Counted from the first letter of the stretch, positions 42,589-54,803 are shown. The stretch: 64,000 nucleotides of DNA from Locusta migratoria (GCA_026315105.1 CM048748.1:22224078-22288077), one strand, 5' to 3'. Numbers and translations are program-made. The notes: generated from the sequence alone by a model not told the origin.

Positions 42589-44970
42589 AGACCTTCAATA
42601 AATATCAGATCAACATCATGTTTGGTAGCTGTTGCTTCCATTCCATTGACATTAACTTTAAAGTTAAATATTTATATAACAATATTGATATACTCAGCAT
42701 TTTTTCTAGAAAATTTTACAACTTAATTGTAAATTATACTTCCATTTTATTGCTGTCATATTGAATGTACAATTTTAAAACATTTTAAGCTGTTTATACA
42801 TTAATTTATGAAGCAATTATTGATTAGCTTGTGGTTGTGACAATTTTTTATTTGACAGTGAAAGATGAATGAAACCATTTATGTGTTGTGATAATTAACT
42901 TTTGTAGTTTAGAATTGAAGAGTATTTGTTGGATTTCCTTTTTTACTTTTTGTCTTACATGTTGGACCCCTATTACATTTATAATGTTGTACCGTTTGGT
43001 TAAACACTTTTAATTGGGTGTTCCGTTCCTCAGTCTTATGCCCAAAATGCACAAATCAATGTTCCATTTTCTTTTTGCACTTCTGTTACACCTTCCACAG
43101 CTATGGTGCAAGTTTTAAAGTTCAGGGTTGTAAAAATATTGTTGAATGTGTATACATTAGTGAATAATTTTTAATATGAGGTGTGAATACTCACTAGCTA
43201 CTATTTGTGTTAAAGTAGTTTCATTGTTCTTGTGATACATTTTGTTCCTATTTTCACGATAATGTGTCTGCAAACGGTGACATTTTTCTTTTTTTCTTTC
43301 CTTTGCGTGTTAAAGATGTGAATGCGAGTTTAATCTCAGGAATGATGTGTGTTATTCATTTACATTTAATTAACTTTCTTGTTAATTGCTTGTGTGATAG
43401 ATGCTCACTTTCATTAGTTTATAAAATGTGCTGTAGTATTAAGCTTTGATTTAATAGTAATTAGATTAATTCTCTTGTATAAAATATGTAACATCTTCCA
43501 AAATTTCTGTGTTTATTTGTCAGATGACAGTTTCTTCTGACAATACAATCATTTTATGATGTAACTCTGCAACGAATAGCCATTCCTTACCAACATACAC
43601 TTTGTGCAATATCTGCGAAATTTTTTTCTTTCCATTTATTTATGAAATAACTGGAAAATTATTCCACATTTATATCTAATTATATATGATGAATATGTTA
43701 TAGCTGAATGATGGTGCAGAATTCACATAAATTTGTAACCGACTTTCAGCTAAACATTTATTTTTATATACAGTATTCCAATGGTAGTCTCCAAAATAGT
43801 GCATAAAATGTAGTTCGCTGCTCATCCAAAAGCATACATACTCTAAAATAAACTGCATGTTTTATTTATCTGAATTATGATGATTTCTTGTGCAAAGCAC
43901 ATCCAGGGAGTTTTGTCTTTTACATTGTAGAATTTAGTTCTTCTCACTTTTTATCATTGCAATTTAAGTTATACTAGCTGTCATGTAGTGTAATATATTT
44001 TCAATTCATGTATTGTGTGATTAACCTTTGCCAAGAAATATGGTTCATTTTGCAGTTCTGTCAAGCAATATGGGTCTTTCATTTTCATTATTCCATGTTT
44101 ATATTAATATAAAATGTTGAGAGGAGGAATCAAGAACCGCAGTAAATTGTGTTTGATAAAATAATAAATAGTGGTTGGTTGTAAAGTTTCTGTTCAATTA
44201 ACATAATGTTTGTAATTTTAACCTCGGATTGAATCACATCACAAGTACTGTAATTTATTCTAGCTGTATATAGTCTATGTAACTCAAATTTATTAATGTA
44301 TGTTTATACAAATGTAAAGTTAACAATCCTGTTGCAGAGTTATTTAGGGCATAAAAGTGAACTGTCAGTCTGTACAAGCACAATAAGGTGGACAAGATGT
44401 TTGCAAGTGTAATAATGAAAATTTGTGTCTCTTCAATTTTGTGCCATATCTAGTAATATTGAAGATTCAGATCATAAAGGATCAACATAATGACTTTTAG
44501 TTGTGATTGTGCTTATTAGTGATTTTTCTGTGTGCTATAATATGGGTACAATCTGTTGTCTGAAAATTCCCTGTAGTACCATGTTGTCTTACATAGTATG
44601 TCTTTTACCCAGTGGTGCATCTAAACTGGCATATTTATATCATTTTATTTGCCTATAACAGGAACATAAATATTTTGTTTTTCTGATAATCAGGTTTATG
44701 TGGTTAAAATTGATAATACATATTTGAAAAATACTCACTAATGTCTTTTTTGTATGTGAAATTGTATCCAATGTAGGTTTCTTTCAAAATTTAGTTTTGA
44801 TCTTAAATAATAGATTGAAGATGTAAATGATTGCACACATCACTGAATGAGCCAAGTTATCATTTTTACTGTTGATTTTGTCATTTGGTGCTAATGTTAC
44901 CATAGTTCTTGCCATTTTATGTACAATTTGAATGTACATTTCAGAAAATAAATATTTGTATACAGTGGAT
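40732..44970 (+). other. Ehbp1: Candidate Ehbp1 3'UTR exon
   Basis: A very strong acceptor (CTC, 13 T, CAG) ends at 40731. The following ~4.2 kb is AT-rich, lacks any transposon I can recognise and has no long open frame. It is sharply different from the repeat-filled DNA on both sides. It ends near AATAAA (44947-44952) followed by GT/T-rich DNA, a plausible poly(A) site. A donor at 24187, just after the Ehbp1 stop, could splice here. Alternative AATAAA motifs occur inside. The exon is inferred from these features; no transcript evidence is available to me. Confidence 0.45.
44947..44952 (+). terminator. Candidate Ehbp1 polyadenylation signal
   Basis: AATAAA followed within ~30 bp by GT/T-rich DNA (GTGGATTTGTTGTTTTG), at the end of the transposon-free block. 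Other AATAAA motifs exist upstream, so this is one candidate. Confidence 0.4.
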
Positions 44971-45328
44971 TTGTTGTTTTGAATTGTAAGAGGACAGTTT
45001 TCAATCTATGATGAAGCACTGAAATGGGTATCGACCTCTGTGTAGAGCAATTGGGCATTTCTTAGTGCAGTGTACTTGTGCACATATTTGCACTCTATCA
45101 ATTTTCATAGTTCACAAAATAAATGAACATATTTGTGGATGATTTTTCTGGTTAGCAGAATGGAGTATTAACACGAGTTCAATTTCAATCTGCCCTACAA
45201 TAAAATTGTGTGTTTTAGCCATGACCTAGGTAATTGCAATCTACCTTGTAGAATGAGATGGCATAGGCAAATGTCAAGTGTAATAGCTTGATGCATTTAG
45301 TTCAATGAACTAGTTCAAATAAATACAT

Positions 45329-45738
45329 AACAATATAGTAATAAGGACAGTTTAAAACTCACCGCAAAGACATGGTGACGAGTTGTGACAGGCACATACA
45401 AAATATACACACATACAACACATAGCCATAGACCATTGCCTTCTTCAGACAACAGAATATTCATACAATCACACAGGCACACAATACAGTCATACAATTG
45501 TCACCTCCGGCTGCTGCAATTCAAAGTGCGGCAGCCGGAGGTGACAGTTGTATGATTGTGTTATGTGCCTGTGTAATTGCGTGTTTTATTTTCTGAAGAA
45601 GGCCATGGTCGATAGCTATGTGTTGTATGTGTGTATATTTTGTATGTGCCTGTCACAGCTCGTCATCGCGTCTTTGCAGTGAGCTGTAAACTGTCCTTAT
45701 TACTATATTGTTAATGTCAACCTGGACTTTCTATTATT
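45329..45738. mobile_element. Fold-back Penelope-related element with 12-bp target duplication
   Basis: Arms 45333-45520 (minus) and 45525-45738 (plus) each carry the terminal repeat GTGAGTTTTAAACTGTCC/GTGAGCTGTAAACTGTCC and CTGAAGAAGGC...GATAGCT, and meet at a GCCGCACTTT/AATTGCAGC loop near 45523. Flanks AAATAAATACAT (45317-45328) and AAATAAGTACAT (45739-45750) match at 11 of 12. The plus-strand tail CAACCTGGACTTTCTATTA is the same as at 54060. Confidence 0.75.
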
Positions 45739-45764
45739 AAATAAGTACATCATTCACTTTAAGT

Positions 45765-46480
45765 ATTTCATTGAACTAGGTCAAATAAAATACATAGTTC
45801 AATTTAATTAGTTCAGTGAATTGATTCTCATGAACTACATACTTCACTTGTAACTTTAAAGTACCAATAAATAGAAGCACCTAGAAAAACTCTTAGGCTA
45901 ATAAATTAGCCACAAAAATTATTGCATAAATTTTTGTGTGTTCCTCTATTTCCTTTTTCTTTTGTTTGTTGTTACCTCATGTGCTCTGGAGAAAGGAAAA
46001 CTTGTTCTTATCTAACAGGTCAGAAAATTATCTCTTAACAATGGGAAAGAAATATCTAGTTCTTTATATATTTTCAGAAAAAAAACTTTCACCCATTATT
46101 TCAATCCTTTACTGGTAGAAATTTCCAAAATCTTTGAAATACATACGTCTTTAACATCTGATTGAAAAACCATACACAATTTTTCTTAATTCTAGATGCA
46201 AAATTGCATTAATAGCAATACTATTCACCGTTATTTATATACAAAGATTAATTTTAAAAAATCCAGCTGACATACACTCTACTTGTAAGTAAATTAACAG
46301 ATCTGTTTCGGCCTTCCAATCTGATATAGTTTTCGCAGTTTGGCTAGTTCAATAACTGACCTATTTTGGTCTTTTGATATGACTTAGTTCACCCAGTTCG
46401 AAACTAGTTCATCAATTGAACTAAGTGAACTACTTTGGTCTTCTGATCTGATGCAGTTTACACAATCAGAAGTTAGGACT
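45765..46480. repeat. AGTTCA/TGAACT-rich repeated segment
   Basis: Many AGTTCA or TGAACT motifs in both orientations, plus three loosely spaced copies of a block like TTTGGTCTTCTGATCTGAT followed by AGTT (near 46310, 46365 and 46435). Possibly a non-autonomous DNA transposon interior; no ends or target duplication found. Confidence 0.35.
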
Positions 46481-46883
46481 TCCAAAATACATATTTTTAG
46501 GTCTTGGGGGTGAGGTGTAACTCAGTATCTATGGAAGGGATATTTTAGCATGCACCTTCTAATTTCCAGTAAATCGAGAAAGCAAGTAGTAAAAGAACTA
46601 TAGTTCACCAATGTCAACTAAAATGAATTGTAGTTATTTTTTGCAGATTCTTACTACTTCATCTTTGTAGGTAAATCCTCATACAACATACCAGTGCAAC
46701 AATGCTTGGCCTAGTGGAAATGAATATACAGTCTGTCTTTGAATAACTGATTAACTGACACCTTAATCACCCTGGCCTTCATGTGTGAATCAAATGTCTG
46801 AGGTATGATTATTCATCAGTTTGCTCAACACATTTCACTATTAATCACCTTTGATGATTTGTGGTTTTACATACAGTGCAGAG

Positions 46884-48088
46884 CAGCAGTCGGCAACTGG
46901 CGGACTGCGGTCCACGTCCGAATGGCGGAAGGCCAGAAGCTGGACCGCTGAAAGTATTTCAAAGTGTAAGTTACATACTACAATTATTTTTTAAAAAAAT
47001 TTTCTTAAGGTAACAACACCGAGCAACAAGGTAATGGGAAATTAAAATGTGATTTGGTCAAAGTGTATCATTCCGTCCCAAGCTGGTTCTTTGAAAGGGA
47101 CATTTTAAGTGAATAATTTCTTCATTTCTTAACAATTTTTGTATACAAAAATAATCCTGATATAGACATTTCCATATTATCAAATTTCTTGGCAGATATT
47201 AAGAAGAAATTTGCAGTAAGATTCAAAGAAATATACGAGTCGTCACGATTCTTAAAATCAGCATTTGAGGTTTCTCCTGTAGCGCAATGGACAGAAGTGG
47301 CTGTGAAGTTGTTGCACATTTCAAAACCTTTTACTCAAAACGGAGATAATAGGATTGCAGGAAGACATTTCCTTGCAAATGTATAAAACTGAATCCACTG
47401 AAGAATTTTGCAGCCAACATGTCCCAGAAAAATATGAAAATTGCAAAAAATTAGTGGGATACGTGGCTGCTATGTTTGGCTCCACATATATGTGTGAAAT
47501 TTCATTTTCAAAACTGAATTTCTTGGAGAGTAATTTTCACTCAAGTCTAACAGCCACCGTCTGTGAAGACACTATTTGCATAAGCTGCTCCGCTCATGAA
47601 CCTAACTTTAAGAACGTCCTCAAGACCACAAATGTCATTTTTCCCATGGATTTTTAACAGATATATGCACATTTCATTGTATATCATACTTTCTTAGTGA
47701 AAATAAAAATATGTTGTATAATGCATGGCCTGTTTCTAGACCTTTCAATAAAAGATTGACTATCCATTTTTTTCATACTTTTTGTGAGTAAAACTAAAAA
47801 TAAATAAATAGCAAATAATAAATTTTGTTTATTTTTTAGACATTATTATTTTACATCTGTTGTATTTCATATTATTTTGAGAGTGAAAATTAAAATCAAA
47901 ATCATTAAAGAATGTGACTTTTCTGGATTTTTGAATACAAATATGCCTGTCTGTTGTATTTCATATTATTTTGTGAGTGAAAATTAAAATAAAAAATTAA
48001 TAAGGAACATGCGGTTTTACATATGGACCTTGATAAAAAAAATTTCAAAAGTATCCGAACCCCATCTAAGATTACTTGCCAATCTCTG
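46884..48088 (+). mobile_element. hAT element with transposase C-terminal relic
   Basis: Flanked by GTGCAGAG (46876-46883) and GTGTAGAG (48089-48096), 7 of 8 matching. Ends: CAGCAGTCGGCAACTGG on the left and the complement of CAGAGATTGGCAAG on the right. The interior encodes DIKKKFAVRFKEI near 47190-47230, FEVSPVAQW near 47265, then LVGYVAAMFGSTYMCEISFS and KLNFLESNFHSSLT (47440-47550). This matches the hAT C-terminal dimerisation region (normally FGSTYLCE.AFS). The N-terminal catalytic part is deleted and one frameshift joins the two pieces (about 47360). Non-autonomous and decayed. Confidence 0.85.
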
Positions 48089-48251
48089 GTGTAGAGACTT
48101 GAAATAAGACAATCCATGGTTAATGAACCACTTGATATTTGCCAAAATAATTTAAAAATACAAATACTAAGAAATACTAAATAGCACCCTGTACTAATAG
48201 AACAGAAATGTGGGATCATTAACAAACACTTTAAAAATGATGATACAGGCA

Positions 48252-48254
<3 letters not shown>

Positions 48255-48306
<52 letters not shown>
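48255..48306. repeat. (CA)n microsatellite
   Basis: About 50 bp of CA directly next to the 3' end of a minus-strand LINE fragment. Confidence 0.95.
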
Positions 48307-48308
<2 letters not shown>

Positions 48309-48600
48309 CTATACATCTACATGGGATACTCTGCAAATCACATTTATGTGCCTGACAGAGAGGGTTCATCGAATCGTCTGTATACTATTCATCTCCCATT
48401 CCATTCTCGAATAGCGCACGGGAAGAAGGAACATCTGAATCTCTTCGTTCGAGCTCTGATTTCTCGTATTTTATTCTGATGACCATTTCTACCTATATAG
48501 GTAGGAGTCAACAACATATTTTCACATTTGGAGGAGAATGTTGGTGATTGGAGTTTCATAAGTAGACTACGTCGCAGCGATAAGCGCCATTGTTGTATAC
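48307..48600 (-). pseudogene. LINE 3' end fragment
   Basis: On the minus strand it encodes RARTKRFRCSFFPCAIREWN and an adjoining 3'UTR with GGCACATAAATGTGATTTGC and GTAGATGTATAG. This is the usual C-terminus and end of a CR1/Jockey-like arthropod LINE, like that at 59090-60763. It also retains upstream sequence with a TACTTATGAAACTCCAATCA segment. Confidence 0.7.
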
Positions 48601-48649
48601 TGTGCCAGCTGTACACAGGGGTACATAGAAGGTGTGTAGTATAGGAATG

Positions 48650-49022
48650 TTGGAGGAAGTAGTAGCAGCTTGTGAAAGGCAAAGGTGTCAGGTTCAAATC
48701 CAAGTTCTGAAACACAGTCTTAATCTTCCAGAAAGTTTCATATCAACACACCCTACACTGCAGAGAAAAATATTCCGGAAACATCCCCCAGGCTGTGGCT
48801 ATGCCATTTCGTCTCTTCCAGGAATGCTAGTCCCTGCAAGATTCACAGGAAAACTTCTGTCAATTTGGAAAATAGGCAACGAGGTATGGGTGAAAGTAGA
48901 ACTGTGGAGGACAGGCTGTGAAGTGTGCTGGAATACTTCAGTTGGTAGAGCGTTTGCCTGCAAAATGCAAGGTTTGAATCCTGGCTCCAACACACAGTTT
49001 TAATCTGCCAGGAAGTTTCAAA
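48650..49022 (+). repeat. SINE, one partial and one full unit in tandem
   Basis: The partial unit (48650-48735) has GTGAAAGGCAAAGGTGTCAG...TCCAAGTTC and CAGTCTTAATCTTCCAGAAA. The full unit (about 48780-49022) runs from CATCCCCCAGGCTGTGGCTA through a tRNA-like segment (TTGGTAGAGCGTTTGCCTGC, GGTTTGAATCC) to TTTTAATCTGCCAGGAAGTT. The same family occurs at 61540-61803. Confidence 0.75.
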
Positions 49023-49029
49023 ACTTTTT

Positions 49030-50590
49030 GATACTCATCCTTGACATAACTTGTTACTTTCAGACTTAATTAAAGGAAAAAAGTAATTTCTTATGCTAAA
49101 AACTATGCTTATCAGAAAATTTTTGCGCCATTCCTAGCTGTAAGTATATTACCTAAGGCATCTTCTTGTATCATTGTGGGAACAGAAGTTAACACTTAGC
49201 AATTGAGTAATCCTGATTATGAGTTGAAATGATTTATTGTCTGATTATTAATTAACAGTTGCAACTCTTTTTATTATTTTTATTATTATTATTATTGCAT
49301 GTTTTAATCCATCATGATCATCTTCGGAATTTAAAACGAGATAGAAAAGAAAATATGTGCTAACTGAAAACTTTTACAATAATTTGATTGTAAGATTAAC
49401 AGACTATATTTAACATTGTTGTACATAACAAAGGTTTACCTTCATAGTTGTGATTGCAACAATTCTCGTCTTGTATGACAAATACTGTGATTTATGAGGT
49501 CATTTACAACTTTCATATATCGAGTTGAGGTAGAGGTAGGGGGAGGCACAGATGGGGGAGAATGGGGAGGTGGGTGATGTGGGAATGACTACTGTGAAGT
49601 GATTGAAAGAGAGGAAAGAAGCAGGTTGTTGGGGGGGGGGGGGGGGTTGCATTTAGCAAATATTGTCTTAACTGAACTTTAAAAAAATGCAATAAAATAA
49701 AAATGTTTTCACTTCTGTAAGAATATAAAAAGTGTGAGCTAATTGATGGATTATGCTGCAGAAACCATAAAAACTATGATAAAATGTAATGAGAGAGAGA
49801 ATTAAAACTTGTGTTATGTTATAAAAAAAACACTGAGGGTGTAAATCAGTGAAGTATAAAATTATAAAAGTCATATTATAAAAGTCTAAATGTAAAAATG
49901 GTACAAAACTCTAGTTTCTAACAGTCAAAAAAATTGAGTGTTTAGTGAATACAGTATCTATCTTGTAATATGAGAGTGTAGTACAATGCTTGTTCAAGGA
50001 TGTCTAATATATTGTGGAGTTGTGCAATGTGGTTGTAATTGACTCACCATATGGTTTCCTATTATGGTATGGTATAGCGAGTTCTTGAGAATGTTCTGTC
50101 ACAATTTGTAGTGTTACCTCTGCAGAACTTGAAATTCTACAGGACTGTGTATGGTAAATTGGTATAGCATCATTACTACAAGAACTCTTTATTTTGTTGT
50201 AATTGAAGTAAAATTTAGTCTTCTGGCTTGAATCGTCCCTACAATTCAGATGACGCAATGTGAGGCCCAGCTACTCTGTTCCTCATGTGTTTTCTTCTTT
50301 GTATAAGTAAACTCAGACTAGTAATAATTCAGAAGATTACTTTTTGGACAAATCAGAGAGAATAATTATAATGAGCATTTACTGCCCAGTAACTTTATTG
50401 GAGTTTTATGGTAAATACACTCCTTTATTCTTATAAAAAATACATTATTGACTCAAACATGAGACCAACATTCTTGTCTTACATCAGTCTCCAACAAAAA
50501 TCTAACAAAATCTCAAGTCATAAAACAAAAGAACCATATAATATTCATAGAATATATGACTTCAACTGCTATTGGGCAAAGCTGAAAAGG
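49030..50590. other. Downstream DNA, no assignable feature
   Basis: AT-rich, with an ATT run near 49275 and a G homopolymer at about 49631-49646. No coding motif seen. Confidence 0.3.
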
Positions 50591-50593
50591 TGT

Positions 50594-50670
50594 ACCCAGC
50601 TGGGATTCGAACCCGGGTCTCCTGCTTTCTAGGCAGTTGCGCTGACCCCTACACCACTGGGGACACAGTG
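50594..50670 (-). repeat. tRNA-like SINE head
   Basis: On the minus strand: CCCCAGTGGTGTAGGGGTCA (box A), CTGCCTAGAAAGCAGGAGA (anticodon-arm-like), GGGTTCGAATCCCAGCTGGG (box B/T arm). Well preserved in boxes, but the acceptor stem does not close cleanly, and no CCA or terminator follows. Confidence 0.55.
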
Positions 50671-50679
50671 ATCACCGCA

Positions 50680-52095
50680 CCTGCAAGGACTACCCATGCA
50701 CGCCTCCCGTCCGATACAAATTCCCAGCTTACAAAATACAAAAGAACCAAGTTTCATAGAGCATGCAAATTACATACTTATTCTTGAGCTTTAAGTTCAT
50801 TTACATTCAAATTCACTTTACATAATATTTCTCATTCAAAAATAATTGATAACTAATCTGAAAAATAGAGACAGAAAAATATCAGAAGAATATATCACTC
50901 CATAAATGTTATTTAAATAAACTATTTGACATTCTTGTCGGTTCATTGGGTTGTAGTATCTCTTGTTACACTACATACCCCTCCCCTTGAACATAAGATG
51001 GCAAATACCATCTAACTAGAATTTAATTACATACTGTAATGGAACATCCCTCCCCCCAGCTTTAATGCAGCGATCGATACTAACCAGTGGTGAAGTGAAG
51101 CACAGGCGACCCGGACTCACATGTACCGATGGTGGTATCGGCTGCTTCAGTGAAAATTAAAGTTCAGACAAATGCAAATATGGGCATATATTCAATATAA
51201 GGTGTGGCTACTAATGTTACTTACGATTCTGATAATAAGAAATGTTAATTGTGGCATACTTACAAAAAACGGTACATAGAAGCTTTCTAGATAGCACAAG
51301 AACAATTACACCACTAATGATAAACAAAAACTAAAATTTAATTGCAGACATGACTGTTAAACTAAACAAACAGTGTTAAACAGCATTACTTTCATTGTCA
51401 CTAAGATTTCACAAATTCAATATGGAAATATGTTACTCAATTTTGTATTTGTACATTTATAAACTGTAAAATCAAAAACTATTATTATAAAAATTTACCA
51501 ATGTTTGTCCAAAAGCTGTGTAAATGTTAGCAGGATCATTCATTCAATATTTAATTAGATGACCACGTCTTAAAGCAGTCGATTGTTTGTAAACAGGATA
51601 GTTCGAAATTACCAAAGAAGATAAATAAGAGAGGCTGTAATTTTGTGTAAATATCATGTGCTTTGTTTTTACTGTTATATCATATTGTATGTTTTAAGTA
51701 ACACTAACTTATGTAATTGTAAATCAACATCTGTAATTGTTATAACAATAACTGTACAACATCATAGTTGTTGTGGTATATATATATAGAAGCGCACTCC
51801 AGCACCGCAGTTCTATTCCAGCACAGATAGGGCCGAGTTCCAAGTTACTTCCAGAGAGTTCGAAGAAGAGTTACACCCTGTCAGTCTCAGTTACTGAATT
51901 ACTGTGCTATCTTTGTCAAAGTGTTATGTGAGTTGTTCATTTTGATTCTGTGAAATGAACATCAACAAAATAAGCCACAAGAATAAAAGTTATGTATCAT
52001 TTTATTTAATTTAATGGGAAAACTGAGAGAAGAGAGAAACAATATTCCTGTTACAATACACAAAAATATCACACTTAAAAGCATTAAGTTAACAG
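50680..52095. other. Downstream DNA, possible LTR-like patch
   Basis: Mostly AT-rich and unclassified. Around 51775-52000 a TATATATATAG is followed by a GC-richer stretch and AATAAAAG. This could be LTR promoter/terminator sequence, but no paired LTR or duplication was seen. Confidence 0.25.
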
Positions 52096-52099
52096 AATG

Positions 52100-52390
52100 A
52101 TAAAATTTTTAATAAGTATAATATTCTTTTCTGCTGCTTATTAGCTTTATTTATTTGTCCATTACAACTGTTTCGCCGTATTTGGCATTGTCAAGTGGTT
52201 TTTCATTTGATGCTATCAAAACAGCTGTCAAATAAGAAATAAAAATTACATAGAGGTACAGATGCTGTGTGGGTGTTACCATCAAATGAAAAACCACTTA
52301 ACAATGCCAAATACAGCGAAACAGCTGTAGTGGACTAATAAATGAAGCTAATAAGCAGCAGAAAAGAATATTATACTAATTAAAAATGTC
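52100..52390. repeat. Fold-back repeat with hammerhead-like core
   Basis: Arms 52100-52208 and 52277-52390 are inverted copies differing at scattered transitions. The plus-strand core (52294-52333) reads CCAC - TTAACAA - GCC...AGC hairpin - GAAACAGCTGTA - GTGG. The minus-strand core (52158-52198) retains TTGACAA and GCC/GGC. Combining them points to CCAC-CTGANGA-...-GAAACAGCTGTA-GTGG, a minimal hammerhead layout with an 8-nt palindromic stem III. Confidence 0.7.
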
Positions 52391-52893
52391 ATATTACAAT
52401 ATACTCACTGCTGCAGGCCCATTTATGAAAAAATAAATGATAAAATTTTGCATCCTATTATTATAAACTTATCATTCCTAAAGTTCGTTCTTTTTGACAC
52501 AAATTTCTCCTCATTAAATGGCATCATATTGCTGCATAAGTAATACTTCCACATAAATAGTGTAAAATGTTTGTATCACATTTTCTTTTCTCAGTCTCTT
52601 TAGTATCCTTATTACAATTGAGTCCTCATAAGTAAAGGTTCGACTGAACCTTTTTTTCTTTTCTAAGTAACATTTATTTTGACAAAAACAGGTCATGTTT
52701 CATTAAAGGTCAAATTATGTACTACTTCTTTTTGGATCTATAAACATCATTTTGATATGGGTAAATATTTTTCTTATTAAGGCATAATTATCTTTTTTAT
52801 TTTACCATTCATTATATTACTCAATTTGAATCTCACATGGGTTAGGAATGGAAGACGTATCCTCTTTCATTAAGAGTTCAGGATTTATATAGG
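52391..52893. other. Downstream DNA, no feature seen
   Basis: AT-rich sequence between two fold-back elements; the minus-strand frame at 52514-52696 has no recognisable domain. Confidence 0.3.
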
Positions 52894-52907
52894 AATTTTA
52901 ATACATA

Positions 52908-53249
52908 ATATAGTGAGGACAGTTTACAACTCACCGCAAAGACGTGGCGACGAGCTGCGACAGAAACATACAAAAAAGACACACATACAACACATTCAGC
53001 TATCGGCCATGGCCTTCTTCAGAAAATAGAGCACTCACGCAATCACACAGGCACACAACACAGTCATATAACCATCACCTCCGACTGCCACACTTCGAAT
53101 CATGCTCTGCAGCGAATCGGGGAGGGGAAGGGGATAGAAAGGTTACGTCATGGTGGTGGGGATGGGTTAGATGGGAATAACGAGATGCAGCTTAGGAATG
53201 GAGTGGGGAGGCGGGTGAGGGGAGAAAATAAAATAAAATACAATAAAAT

Positions 53250-53306
<57 letters not shown>

Positions 53307-53737
53307 GAAAAATTCCTAAAAGGAAAAATATACGTAAAAAATAGAAGAAGTACACTTACCAGGCGAAAGGGCACAGGCAGTAATAGCAACAAATAAACAC
53401 ACAGACACACACACACACACACACACACAAAAATGCTAGCTTTCGCAGCCTAGCTGCTTCATCAGGCAGAAGGGAAGGAGAGGGAAAAGGAAATGATGAG
53501 GGTTTTAAGGAAGGGGGTAAGGAGCCATTCCAATCCCGGGACAGGAAAGACTTACCTTGGGGGAAAAAATGGAAGGTAAATAAATGCACATACACCCACA
53601 CATTTACACAGACACAAGTACACTTAGGCAGACATACTGTAGACAGTATGTGGTTATGTGTACTTGCATTTTATATATATATATATATAAAATGCAAGTA
53701 CACATAACCACATACACACACATACACATGCACGCAT

Positions 53738-53792
<55 letters not shown>

Positions 53793-54078
53793 GTGACGTA
53801 ACCTTTCTATCCCCTCCCACTCCCCTCCCGTCCCCGATTCGCTGCAGAGCGTGATTCGAAGTGTGGCAGTCGGAGGTGATGGTTGTATGACTGTGTTGTG
53901 TGCCTGTGTGATTGTGTGAGTGCTCTATTTTCTGAAGAAGGCCATGGCCGATAGCTGAATGTGTTGTATGTGTGTGTCTTTTGAAGGTTTCTGTCGCAGC
54001 TCATCGCCACGTCTTTGCGGTGAGTTGTAAACTGTCCTCACTATATTATTTATTACAACCTGGACTTTCCATTATTAT
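52908..54078. mobile_element. Nested fold-back Penelope element with 14-bp target duplication
   Basis: Flanked by AATTTTAATACATA (52894-52907 and 54079-54092). Outer arms: 52908-53252 (minus) and 53792-54078 (plus) carry the same terminal repeat (GAGGACAGTTTACAACTCACC and complement), CTGAAGAAGGCCATGGCCGA, and GATTCGCTGCAGAG. The inner part is a copy of the other PLE terminal repeat (53300-53640) with TA, CA and TA-centred palindromic segments. The plus end continues into CAACCTGGACTTTCCATTA. Confidence 0.85.
53300..53717 (-). repeat. Penelope terminal repeat (copy D) with an extra hairpin
   Basis: Minus-strand copy of the repeat at 31360. Its outer end (53310-53360) is next to a TA microsatellite (53254-53303). 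A hammerhead-like core lies at 53432-53468 (minus) and CTTACCTTGG near 53551. At 53646-53717 there is a ~30-bp-arm palindrome (GTATGTGGTTATGTGTACTT and complement) around a TA repeat. A long CA microsatellite follows at 53738-53791. Confidence 0.75.
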
Positions 54079-54092
54079 AATTTTAATACATA

Positions 54093-54723
54093 TAAATTCT
54101 GTTACCAGAAGGATTAGCATACCTCACTTTAAGTTAAAAGAACAAGAGGAAAAACTGAGGATCACTCCTCACTTGCTTCCTCATAACCATCCAACTGGAA
54201 AACCAAGAGCAACCTAACAAAGTTCAGAGGAAAAGCAAAATTACCTTTGATGGAGTCCTCTAGTAAAAATAAAAATACTACAGAAGCTTCTAATTGACTG
54301 CCCACCTTCCTTGTGGTTTGGATCCACTCTATGGGCATCCCAAACCCGATCAGGCCTGTTTCCTAAGGCTCCTGACCATGAGTAGTAGCCTCTTCTTAGG
54401 ACTACCTACTCACTCAAACACCTACACTACAACCACTAGGGAATTCCTTAGGTAACTTCTTCCTCATTCTCATTCAGCCTTACTCCAGTCTCATAACACC
54501 TCTTTTGTCTTGTTAATCTTTCCAATAGATATACTTATACCTTATTTACAGCCTCATGTACCCTTACTCTTATTACTAGGCGAGTGTGTTATCCTACTAA
54601 CAAGCTACTTTATGCTAGCTAAGCATAAATATTTTCACCTAGCCTGAGACAGTCAAACTATGTATCAATTAACTATAAAAATCCTATCACACTCCTAATT
54701 CCCCACTATCTCTAACACCTATA

Positions 54724-54727
<4 letters not shown>
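54093..54727. other. Downstream DNA, no feature seen
   Basis: Moderately AT-rich; no repeat or coding motif recognised. Confidence 0.3.
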
Positions 54728-54773
<46 letters not shown>

Positions 54774-54803
54774 AATGTACTGTTGTATATAAAAGTCTGT
54801 ATA

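Noticed and set aside
50594..50670. Functional tRNA gene
   Set aside because: Good box A and box B, but the acceptor stem does not pair well and there is no T-run terminator directly after; the other tRNA-like heads here are clearly SINEs.
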